Assembly (NCBI GenBank): GCA_037957365.1
Contig: JARHVA010000638.1
Span: 3,177,001 to 3,241,000, forward strand
Length of the DNA stretch: 64,000 nt
Source: Torreya grandis
Lineage: Eukaryota > Streptophyta > Pinopsida > Cupressales > Taxaceae
Direction of reading: 5' to 3'
Shown: one piece after another, positions 1 to 11,610 of the stretch
Layout: every line of letters begins with the position of its first letter
Position numbering within the stretch: position 1 is the stretch's first letter
Program-made: the position numbers and the translations under genes
Notes under the pieces: model-generated
The model's database searches: none
Told to the model about the DNA's origin: nothing
Seen by the model: the letters and a program-made list of their open reading frames with translations, nothing else

Positions 1-3000
1 CTCTTTGTAGTCTTCTACAATAATTATTACCATGGTGAGATGGAGTATCATGACAAAAACATTTAAGACATTCCATAAATTAGGATCATTGGCAGCAAAG
101 TGTAAAGATACTCTAGTTCCATGGTTAAAATGTCATGTGAACACATTATAGACTCTTCAAACTTGTCCACCTTGGAAATAGTTTTGAATAGGAAGATCAT
201 TATCTTGTTTTTGATTGCATGTATCCTAATCATTTCTTCATGAACTATGATATCTCTAGCTCTAACTATATATTTTGATCTAATATTTTAAAATGATATC
301 CATGTGAGATATTACATTTAGATTATTTTCAATCAAAATTTATCCTTAACATCATCAAAAACACACATTATGATTATATTTCCAATACATGTAACTTGTC
401 ATTCTTTAACTTAATCTCAAAAGACAATGCAAAAAAAATTGAATGAGACTTTACAATTTACCATAAATATCAAGATTAATAAAAAATAATATTTCATTCA
501 TCTCAACTATTTTAAAACTATGTATCAAAGCATTGACTTGTATCTGATAGGACATCTAAATGAGTGAAACAAAAAATTACAGGTCTTTAAAATATGATAA
601 AACCTTTTGTAAGTAATTTACAAATAACCCATACTTATTAGACCATGTTTGTATGAAAATACTTATTTCCAATAGACTTAAAAAAAAAAACTTATCATAT
701 TTATGTGTATTCATAGAATTCATTGGGTTTATTATCAACACATATTCATCCAACTTCAAGTTCAGACCCATAAATAGCCATAAAAGTATCACCAATAGTA
801 GGATAAAAGAAAAATTACAAAGATAATTATTTCTTATTCAAATTTTATCAAAAATGTATTCTAAACATTAAATTGAAATATTTTATATTATATATAGTTA
901 ACCAATATCTACCAAACTGATCATTTATTTAAAATCATCAATATATATCTTAGAAGATTCATGATAATAAAGAAACTATGCAATAAAAATCATTCTTGAA
1001 CAAACATTTGTTATTCTAAATAAATATTTGTCAACACTAATAAGGACTATTGAAATTAATTTTCATTGAGACAAACTAAAAATTCAAGTTGAGGATATAC
1101 TCAAACCAAATTCCAAGCTTGAACCCTAAATAACCAATTGAAATGTTCACAAAACTCAAATGTAAAACTTTCTTCAAACTAAATATAAAATAAACAAATG
1201 TGTTCAAACCAAACAACAATGTATTCAACAAAACCAAAAATAATCATGTATATTTACAACTGCCATGAACACAACATAAACAATAATGCATACATGGTCA
1301 ACAAAACTACCACTTCCAAACTGTCATTTTAGACAAGTTCAAAACCCAAAATTATAATGTACCTAACCATGCATGTTGTCATTTAAAAATTACATGAATA
1401 TTCTTAAAAAAATGCAAAGATTGTTCTAAAATGAGCATAGAATTAAATAGAATGTATACTCAGAGTATCAGACATTCGGTGGGTGAAAATAATCGAAAAT
1501 AAATTATATTCATTAAAGATGAATGAGCAGAACATACCTCTTCAAGATGCATGCGATAATAAAAACTATGTTGAGTCATAACTACTTGAAACTCTCCAAG
1601 AAGTGATGAAATAAAATAAAATGTCAACCCATAACATTGGTAAGAAGTAATAAACTCACTGGTTTGAAAATCATAGAGTTAAACTACCTCTTAGATCTTT
1701 GTCAAATGAAAATGCAAAATGAATAACCATGCTACATTAAATATGTGCATATCTATCCAACTGGAGTCATTACTAAAATTAATTCTACTAGTTCTTTCCA
1801 ACTTGGGTGATACACCAAATTGACTAAATAGTATACAAATAGTGCATGTTTTGTCAAATTTTACTAACTTGTCAACTACCTAAATATTCTACAAACTTTC
1901 TAAGCCTTAATATGACATGACCAAATGAATTCTCAAAGTATCAAACACATATATATGACTCATTTAAAATATTTACATCTACGTTTGAATTGATTTCAAT
2001 GTACATAATATAACTTATTTGTTTTGAAGTTTATATGTGTAGGTTAATATAGCCAAGTATTAAAACATGTAGATACTATGACCTTTAGGTTTAGGATATG
2101 GTTTAGATACAATACTAGGGTAGTATAGAATCAAAATTTGATTCACCATGACTTGATTCTAAATAATATGAATACTTTGATATTCATATATAAAGGTAAA
2201 AAATAAACATGAGTTCCTTAAATTAAAAATAAATAAAAATGACATTGATAGGGTGATGTGCAAATATTATTTCATTGAAATTGACAATCAAGAGTTGATT
2301 TGGAAATATACTATCAACAAGTTGAAAAATATTAATATTTTTAGAAGAACATTAATAACTAAAATATATTTTAAATAACATTAGCAAGTGATGAAAGTAA
2401 CATGTTTGTATGATTTGTAACTTGCACAAACTAAATTCTATATCTTTATATAATCTAATAGTGTTCATAACAATCATCAACTGATTACCGCCATGTTTTC
2501 AATGAACTATGCCAACTTTAGTGAATATTTATAAATGATTATGATGCAAATACCACTTAAAATTTACATTGAACATAACCAAACAATGACAATCAAATGC
2601 AATTAAATAAGTACACAATAATCAAGAATTCAAATCAAGTTGGTTTTCATTGTGTTACCTTAAGATTAATGAAAAGTATGATAATATTTAAATTTTTTGA
2701 ATAGGTTAATAAAATTTTCAATAACAAAGCCTAAGGCTAAAAAAAATTATGCTCTAGAGAATGGTTTGATAACCAATGGTGGTGTTGTAGGGATTCAATA
2801 AAATTGGGTAGGCCACAAATTTCTCTAAAAAATATCAGTTTGGTCACAAATAGATAGTGAAAATAATAAAAGGGAAATAAAAAGAGTAGTAGGGTTTAAA
2901 TAATTGGTTTTTCATTGCATCCTTTTTTGGGGGATAATCCATATTCATTGTGTTTTTTTGGCGTAAACACAAGGTGTATCAGATCAAAGAGGAGGCATGT

Positions 3001-4803
3001 GACAATGACAATTATAACCCGCTCTTATGTCACAAATAACTCTTTAAAATTTATATGAGATATGGAATAAAGGGAGGGCTTAACCATGGATGGTAGCATA
3101 AGAAAACACCCTACCATTGGCTAATCAGGTCACACTAAGAGCAACAAGCATATGGAGGCTATCACATGGAGTCTCAATGTGTCACACTATAGAGATGTTA
3201 AACTCACTATTCATAACATGGGTTCCTAATAGACACATGTTATAGCTAGGGTATGATATCAATGTCATCCTCAACATAGAGGATGTATACAAGTTGTATG
3301 GAATAGTGCCAACATGTAAATTAGTGTAGACACATGTTGTCCAAGGCATACCAATTACATGCAAATATCTAAGAGAGTTTTGGGAGTGTCATGGCTATGG
3401 TGAGTGATATTAGGATATACTTTTAATAGGGTATATTATAGAAATAATACTAAAATCATCTCACTCTAGTGGACTGGTACCATACATAGTGCAAAGAGAG
3501 AACATACCTACACATAGGGGCAATACATCATAGGTAGAACATACTACTAGTTAGATAAAATCTAGCAATAGGGAATTATAAGGATAATATACAATAATCT
3601 TGGGTTGGGACTATGAGAGACTCCCACTACTATTCTGAAGATCACTTCATGGAGAAGAAAATTATTTAGACCTATCGATAGATGCCATTTGGGTGTAATG
3701 GTATTAGGGGAGCAAACATATCCACTGCTATGATTTTAGTGTTGATATATGAATATCATACAATAGAGACCCATGAATTACAAAAATATGGGCATAAGAT
3801 GTAGATGTGGAGGCAAAGATCAAGTAAACTAAGTTATATGATCCTGATGGTCCATACACACTCCTAGGGAAATATTCTCTAGATTAGAGAGGAGGCAAGG
3901 AAAAACCAAGAGGAGGGCAGTACATGGAGTAGTAACATCAATACTAGTAGCCACAATGCTAGTATTAGTAACAACACCATCAAAAGGCATAGATATTAGG
4001 GTATTCAAGAGGCACTATAAATAACATGTTGATGGGCCATCACCATAGATAGGATATGAATCAATAGTCATAGGGGTAATTTGGAGTGGTCCCTTCACTT
4101 AAGGACATAATAAACATTAAAATTAATTAGTATTATACCTTACTTTAGTGATAGCAAAAGTTTATATATTATGCTAACATACTTCAATTTTCATGCATGT
4201 GTAGGTTTAGTATCGAATATGATGGGACCAAAGGTGGAATAGATAATGCAAGAAGTATTTTAAAAGTTCCACGAAGCATGACTAGGGGAGAAACCCCTCA
4301 ACATTCCATCTTTATATGCTTGCATACTAGATATTTGGTGATTTATACTAGAGTATAAATAAATATAAGGAAGTTATAAATAAGGGTAATGTTGCTATAG
4401 GAGGATAATCATAAGCCAAGGTAAAGATACAAGGAATTCTAATGAATTAGGAGAACTTAGTGACTCTTTAGGTAAGGATCGAATCCTTAGAGAAAAGATA
4501 ATATCTAGTGCCATAAAGGGAGATTTTGAGATGATAGCCTTGAGGAGGTGTTTGATTCTCTAGAGGATGACTAGATTTAGGACCAGGTCATAGGTTAACT
4601 TGGGTTTTTGTGTATTTATCCATGTGTGTGGTAGTTTTTATAAATGCACACCTAGGTTCTCATGAATCCATATGATGTACCTAGAGAGACACATCTTCTA
4701 TTGAGATTGTATATGCATTTCTAATTATTAGTATATGTGTGTATGATCTGTATGTGTTGGATGTACTTTTCATGTTTTATAACTATATAGTGTATGTGTT
4801 CAA
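1..4803. other. Unassigned AT-rich nuclear sequence
   Basis: No recognisable gene, tRNA, rRNA or repeat boundary. All reading frames are broken by frequent stops, and the short open stretches (for example 577-795 and 3182-3364, both minus) show no family motif. The part from about 2,950 to 4,650 is less AT-rich than the part before it and may be an eroded transposon, but no domain could be named. Confidence 0.5.
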
Positions 4804-6100
4804 ATGTTGTCCAAGATGACCAAGGGCACTAAGGTGAAGACATGGGAGATAGGGAAGACCATGTTGGTGGAGAATGGTTCGATGGCTGTAAGGGACTCAA
4901 CCCCTATTTCCATAATGGCCGAGATCCCAAAAGGGAGATTTTATGCTACAAGCCATGACCCAATGTTGAAAAAGGTAGTAAAATCAGTTGGAGAGTGGAA
5001 AACTATGAGGAATAGACCCACTTATATAGTGGTGGTATCTATATTTGGCTAGGTTAAGCCTCTAACCCATGTTAAAGTTAAGAAGACTATCATTTTTGAT
5101 GAGAAGGCACTAGAGGTGACCCTCTATAAGGAAGAGTGGATTTATTTAAATGCAATGATTTGTAAGTTTAATGTCTTCTAGCCTATCCTCCCTGACCTCC
5201 ATATATGGATTAAAGGTCACTAGTAAGCATTAGTATAAGGTAAGATCAAAATCAGACCTTGTGTTAGAGATATTTTCATAGTAATTTTTGACTATACTGA
5301 AGAGAAAGACTTTGCTTTCAATGAATAATTTTGGCCTTGGGAAGATAAGCATATGCTATTGGATAAACCCTAGAATTTTTATTTCAACCCCCATACTGAC
5401 ACTTTTATTACGTAACTGATTTACATACAAATTCCAAACCTACCTCTTCAGTTTTGGGACCATACTATTTTTAAAGCCATATGCAATTTTGTTGGTGAAT
5501 TTTGGCAAGAGGATACCATAATAGAAGAAAGTGGCCATTCAATGTATGCCTGAATCCTGGTTAATGTTGATGTTACTAAAGAGATTCTAGCTCAAGTAAA
5601 TCTAATTTTGGAGAATAGAACTTGGGTTCAACCTATTGATTATGAAGGCTTACCTTTTAGATGTCATAGATGTTTTCATACTAGTCATTCGGTCAATTAT
5701 TTCTCAAGCATCAAGAGAAAAAAAGGAAATACCTGGTGGAAAGATGTGGGTTTAAAACATATAATAGTTGAAACTATTGTTAAAAGTGAAGATGAAAGTG
5801 AAGTGCCAAATATGGTCCCATAAACCCATATGGAAATAGCTCCGTATGGGGAGACCATTAGCAAGGAACCTAAAAATAATACTACATTTAAATATAGTGA
5901 AATTTTTAGGGATTGGATTCCATTTGAGTCTAATTTAGAAGGTGAAGGTTTGTTAGCCAGGGTTCTACTATTGAATTATAAACTTGGTGATGTTCTTAAA
6001 CACTCCATTCCTATCTTGCCTGATTTAGGGTAAAGAGGTGAATGGATGGTGGTGAAAAAAAGAAGAAATGAAAAAGAAATAAGGAGTTAAAACCATTGAA
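4804..6100 (+). pseudogene. Decayed DUF4283 / zinc-knuckle protein (LINE ORF1-like)
   Basis: Read on the plus strand and allowing for several stops, this stretch follows the order of plant DUF4283 proteins. An N-terminal segment near 4,980-5,330 has a 'phenylalanine-tryptophan-proline-tryptophan' type strand end (FWPWEDKHM). A 'PNLPLQFWDHTIFKAICNFVG' type segment follows near 5,430-5,500. Next come 'WVQPIDYEGLPFRCHRC' with a partly preserved zinc knuckle (5,628-5,700), and a C-terminal 'GEWMVVKKRR' tail near 6,035-6,070. In plants this architecture is typical of the first ORF of L1-type LINEs and of stand-alone derivatives. No endonuclease or reverse transcriptase ORF follows, so it is a truncated LINE or a domesticated-type relic. 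At least ten in-frame stops make it non-functional as written. The second half of the CCHC knuckle is degraded (CHRCFHTSHSVNYF). Family assignment is by motif memory only. Confidence 0.6.
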
Positions 6101-7400
6101 TATGACCCTTAGATTATGAAAGGAAAATTCTGTGAAATGGTCTTAGTTGTTTTTTAGTTTTGTGGTTGTTGCTTTTTTGTTATTGTTGTTGTTGTGTTGG
6201 GTTGATTTTTTGTCTCTTTTACAAGCAATATTGTATTATCTAGTTTTTGATGACCATGACTATTTAGTTATTTTAAAGGTCAAGGAAATTTTTAAAAATC
6301 CACTTTTACCATTAATAAAAAATATAAAATAATAATAAATAACCCTCATGCACCCATACACACATGTGACACATAGGTTAATTATAAGTGAGAGCAGAGA
6401 GGTATTTCATGCCACCATAGGCAAGACCCCTATGATGGGACTTAAAATTGGCCCTCAAACATGAAATGTCTTAAGGTATAACACATTGGTTGAGTTAAAT
6501 GGTATCACCCTCAAGGTTAGTTAAATAGTATGCACCATTCTCTGGGTAATGAAACAAGACACAAGGTCTTAGTTACCCCCAAGATCAAAAGTATAAGAGA
6601 GATCACTAAGAGAGGTGAAATGAGAGTGAAATATGGGTTATCCATGAGGAGGAAGGTGCCATTTGTGAGGGGATTTCATGATATTTTTATAAACTTGTTG
6701 CTCATTTATGATGGATCACACCTCCAAATTCACATAGTGGCACAAAAATTGTTATCATGGGAAATGTGATCCTCAAGATAAGAATTCATTACATTGATGG
6801 ATGTTAAGGATGATAAAGACCTATATGATGACCTATGCTTAGAGGAAGAGGGGATAACAAGAAAGATATACCCAAAAAGTGACCATATCGATGTGGTATG
6901 AGGAGATCCACTAGGTGATTGAGAGTATGCCACTTGTGGTGCCTAAGAGTGATGATTAATAACTACAAAAGTGAATATGGAACTATACTTGATGGGGTCA
7001 TGTTTATCATCCTTCACAAGGCAAGATTTGTCAACAAGAACATGCAACATTAAACCATAAAATTGGTGGAAATGTTTAAAGCCTTATCAAAGGGATTTGT
7101 CTAGGCATATATCTAAGCCCAAGGTATAGGTAAGTGTATATGAATCTATCATTCATGCTCAAATTGAAATACTCTAAAAGTAGAAATAACAACATACATA
7201 ATTGCTATCCAAGGATGGCCAAGGATCATTTTTTATTATATATCTAGGTTTAGCATATAAAACTTAGTTTATACCATCTTGGGTCCATACTTGACTTGAA
7301 GCTTCACATTACCCATTAGATAAATAATGTAAATATTAAAACTGACATTGTTATTTTTAGAATAATAAAGCTTCTTATGAATAATTCCTATCATGTTGAG
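6101..7400. other. Unassigned sequence
   Basis: Downstream of the DUF4283-like relic I see no second LINE ORF, no poly(A) tail and no recognisable domain. Short open stretches (6,147-6,332 plus, 6,530-6,769 plus, 6,730-6,933 minus) lack family motifs. Confidence 0.4.
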
Positions 7401-7408
7401 CACTAGCA

Positions 7409-7574
7409 AATGAATGATCTTCACAACAACATTCTCATAAAAAAATACATCACTTGAAACTATTAGCATTAACCAAGGTATATATATATATATATATATA
7501 TATACCTTGGTTAATGCTAATAGTTTCAAGTGATGTATTTTTTAATGATAATGTTGTTGTGAACATCAAGCATT
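7409..7574. repeat. Long inverted repeat with (TA)13 core
   Basis: The left arm at 7,409-7,478 and the right arm at 7,505-7,574 are reverse complements. The inner ~39 bp of each arm are perfect, and the outer ~30 bp have a few mismatches and a 1-base indel. The loop is a pure TA run (7,479-7,504), itself self-complementary, so the whole ~166 bp can fold into one hairpin or cruciform. As a consequence both strands encode the same short peptide across it. It could be a small foldback/MITE-like element or a fold-back replication product. No target duplication could be assigned. Confidence 0.85.

Positions 7575-7576
<2 letters not shown>

Positions 7577-7635
<59 letters not shown>
7577..7635. repeat. 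(TA)n microsatellite, ~29 units
   Basis: Almost pure alternating A/T directly after the right arm of the inverted repeat, so the order is arm, TA run, arm, TA run. Confidence 0.95.
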
Positions 7636-7638
<3 letters not shown>

Positions 7639-9733
7639 AAATGAGATCTCTTACTAATAACTCAAGCATCAAGTAATTAATATTGGTCAAATGATAAGAC
7701 ACAAGTACATTCTAAAGTGGGTAAATTGAAGATAACCTTAGCCTCACTTCATACTGGTGCCTCACCAGATAGACTGAGATCATCAAATAGAATTTTCTTT
7801 TACTTAGGGAAAAGGTGAAGAAGGTCCTAGTGGAAATGGATTGTAAAACCTCTATGATTGAGTATGGATTGCACCCACAAAGGAATACTACACTAAAATT
7901 CAAATCTAACTTTGGGATTATCTATCTTAAGGGCTTAACCTGAAGGCCCAACATCATTAGCATCTTTATTGGGGTTGGTATTCCATATCGAGCATGTGTT
8001 GACATAACACTCATAACTGATGTAAACTATGCAAATGGTGGTAATGATATTTACCCCATGGTTTTTATCATTGTCTTGCAACATAAACAAGGAAAAATGA
8101 CCCAAAAAAGTTAAATAAAGAGAAAGTGAGCGATGGGCCTTAGATTTTTATTTATTCTTATTATCCTCCTCCTTCTCATTATCATGGTTAAGGAGAGGCT
8201 CCTTGAAGACATCCAACTTTAATTTATCCAAAATAAATGGGGATTATATAGGATGAGATTCCTTAGCATTATATTTCTATATGTCACATTCTTTATCAAA
8301 ATGTGCTCTCATCTCATTCTTGTTATGATACTTGGTGGGATCATGAGAATATATGATTTGTTTCTAATTTTTACATTTTTATCATCCTTATTACTCAAGG
8401 AATTGACCTATCATCCACCCTTATTTTACTTCATTTCAATGGAGAACTAGTTACAACATCGTCAGTTGCACTATAGTTGTGATCACAAGAGGAGGATGGA
8501 TTTTGGCTAGGAGGTGGCTGGATACTAGCCCAAATCTAAAAAAGAATCAATCATTAGACACTTTTTAACAACTTATTAATATGATTTAGGTTCATGCTTA
8601 ATTAAATTAAGGTGAGTCTTTCAACTCAATTATTACGTGAAAATATCAAAGAGTTGATCATTTGTGAACCTTATCCTAAAAACATGGACAAGTGATCACC
8701 ATATATGGACAAAGTAAAAGTTTGAATCACCATTAAACTAAATCATATAGGTGAATGAATATATGGAAAGTTTAATATTTGGAAATATTAAATAATTTAA
8801 TGAAATCACTCAATAAAATAAAAATTTATAAAAGGAATATAGCAGTAGATTCTAGAACCAAACCAAGGCCTCTACATGTAGGGTATGAGTGAATATCTTA
8901 AGAATAATATCATCATGAGTTATAAATCCAAACATACCATAATAAATGTTTTTATATGTTATGAAGGACTCACATCCTAGTTATTGGTGAACTTGGGTAG
9001 TGTAGGCAAAATAGTAGAAAGGGGAATAACTCAAATCTACATGGATAGGGGGTTCCTATAAAAAAATCATAAGAATGGATAATCTCTAGGAGATGAAGAT
9101 AACTTATATAATGGTAATGAAAATTTACATAATTCTTATGATAATAGGGGTCCATAGGTCCATGAGCTTATTGATATAAACCTAGATTTAGGTTCTAAGG
9201 TGGAAGATCCATGCAAACAAAGGTAGGCAAATGACTTTTAAGGGTAGCATGGTGTAGGGGGTCTTCACAGTGCATACCCAATGAGTGCCATTAAGGAGGA
9301 GAAGGATCATATTATGAATTTTAATAGACATGGTACTCACTCTATGAATTATAAAAACTCAAGTGGTGGTTGAAATCAACATGGCTAACCAAAACATCAA
9401 AGGAAGGAGTAAGAGGATGAGATCGTATCTCACATTTTGAGTGACAATCTTAATCCAAGTGATAGTAGTCTACCTAAGGATCCTGATGTGGAGTCAGCCT
9501 TAGGGAATGTGATGGAAAAGAAGGTTAAATTTATGATAACTAGTAGACACACTTGAAGGATAGTAGGTGCTAGCTCTATATATAGAAACTGATTACCTAT
9601 GGCTCCTAGGAGAATACTAATGATTTGCATGTCTATTAACTTCTTAGAGGTGTCTATAAAAACCTTCCATGATTTGACATAGATAATTTTCACTCCATAT
9701 AGATAAAGGGTCTCCCAAATTATGATCAAGGGA
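7636..9733. other. Unassigned sequence
   Basis: No recognisable gene or repeat boundary. A stretch near 9,400-9,600 reads open on the plus strand for a while (SHILSDNLNPSDSSLPKDP type sequence) but matches no family I can name. Confidence 0.4.
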
Positions 9734-10529
9734 TGATTACAAGAAAAATCAAATCCCCAATTAAACTAGCATAGTCCAATAATTATACATATAACCCGAT
9801 TGGCCAATGATTGATAATGTGGCATCTACTTGGTTTATTGATTATGATACAATCATTAATTATCAATCCAAGGAAGGTAGTATTTCAATATGTCATCAAT
9901 GTATGTGTGGAACTTGTATCTCTTTAAGGTTGGGGTTCTAATCATTGCATAATATAAATACACTTGCAAAATAGAAATGACAGGAATTGAAAGCACGCTT
10001 TCATGAAATGGAAATTGCATAAATGAAATAGGAATTGTTATGGAATTAAAATACAAATATATGATTTGGAAGCTTCCCACACTTGATGAATGATACATAT
10101 ATAAATGGAATATGCTTATACACATATGAAATCACATGTCACAACTATTCAACATGAAATAATAAATGCATACACAAAATAATATAGAAATAAACTAAGA
10201 TAACGTATGATAAACTAGTCTACCAAATTTGTGCGAGTGGGCCCTTCCTTGTTTATAATGGAGAATTAATTACCTCCTTTGATACAACTAAGTTACTTCA
10301 ATATTTTTTTTTCATAATAATTCTTATATGGTGGATTTACAAAAATACAACAACAACATTCTCCATTTTTCTAATTATTAGCTAAGAACTATATCTATCA
10401 ACTTAAGAACTTCAAGTTTACTCACCACCTACATCTCTATTCCTTATATAGGGGAGGTATGTGGTTTATTTATAATTTACAAGACTCAAATGGTTACAAC
10501 CATAAATCTTATGGTTGTCACCAAAATAC

Positions 10530-11242
10530 TGTTAAGGTGTGGAGCCTAAAAGCTTCACATATGAGCGCATTACCAAAGTTGCAGGTTTACATAGTCACCG
10601 GTGTCGGTCAGGAGTGACCGGCATCGGTCCGGTGCAATTAAAGAGACACCAGCGTCGGCAGATGATCGGTCGATGCCGGTCACAGGCAAGCAGGCAGGAA
10701 CCGGCGTCGGTTACCTGTGCGTCCAGAATGCTATTTCCGAGGATAGAAGCGAGTGTTTGCATGATGAGTTTAAGTCTTAGTCTTAAGTTCACGTTTCTAT
10801 TATTAGTAAGATTGTTTTTAGAGCCCTTGTTCAAGAGGCTTAACTGTTGGTTGTAAGTGCATGCTCAAGTCTCCTAATTCTATATGTAGAATTAGATCTT
10901 CTTAGCTTAGTGTGATTATTGTAGTAGTTCATTGTATGTGAATGTTGAAGAACAGTATAGAGTTGCATCAATCCAGGTTGTTGGAATTGATTGTACTTGA
11001 GAGAGAGAGCTCTTAAGGGATAGAGATCTAGAGAGAGATCTTGTGCATCTGAGAGAGGTGTGGAAGAAAGAAGTTTCTTCAATTGTATTCCTTTTGTAAA
11101 GAGTTTAATACAAGTTTTCAGGGTGGTTTCTTGTATCTCTTGTTCTTTGCTATTATCTGATTCTAGTTACTTATCTATCTGATTTAATTCCACGGTTTAT
11201 TGCTTTCATAAGTGTAATCATATTGTTGGTTGATCCCCAACA
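10530..11242 (+). mobile_element. Solo LTR of a Copia family (TSD AATAC)
   Basis: A 713-bp unit beginning TGTTAAGGTGTGG and ending CCCCAACA, flanked by identical AATAC pentamers at 10,525-10,529 and 11,243-11,247. Its first ~30 bases match the start of the LTR of the Copia element at 16,874-21,433 when that is read on its coding (minus) strand. Both contain runs of ACCGGCGTCGGTT-like palindromes (here 10,598-10,712) and a purine-rich 'gagagagagctctta' block. There is no second LTR, primer site or coding interior, so it is a solo LTR, normally the product of recombination between the two LTRs of one element. The open frames that cross it on both strands are incidental. Confidence 0.9.
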
Positions 11243-11439
11243 AATACAATGAGTTTCAACTATAAAAACAATAAAACCACATTGTAGCAATAATATAAAC
11301 AATAGGATATTATGTTACAACCATAAAATAGTTAGGAAATAGTATAATATTCATCCCTAGATTTATGGGAACATTTCTTTGTCTCCAACTGAGATCTAAA
11401 TATTATAGTTAAAAATATGTTTATATAGCTAGTTGATGT

Positions 11440-11610
11440 GGGTGATTTTATGGGTAGTTGTTATGGGTTAAATAAACAATGCCTATAGCTGAATTAAATA
11501 GTAGTTGTAGGTGAAATAGATAGTGACTATAGCTAAAATAGATAGTGGCTATAAGTTAAACAAACAACAGTTGTAGCTAAAATAAAAAAATTATTGTAGG
11601 CCATCAATAA
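11440..11610. repeat. Degenerate ~22-24 bp tandem repeat in LTR copy A
   Basis: About six imperfect copies of a unit like 'gtagttgtaggtgaaataga'. The corresponding part of LTR copy B (24,450-24,650) carries a similar but independently varied array. Confidence 0.7.

Noticed and set aside
7269..7636. Two frames on opposite strands encoding the same peptide
   Set aside because: Explained by the inverted repeat and TA runs, not by a gene.
10539..10856. Open frames on both strands across the GC-richer block
   Set aside because: They lie wholly inside the solo LTR and reflect its GC-rich palindromic repeats; no protein motif.
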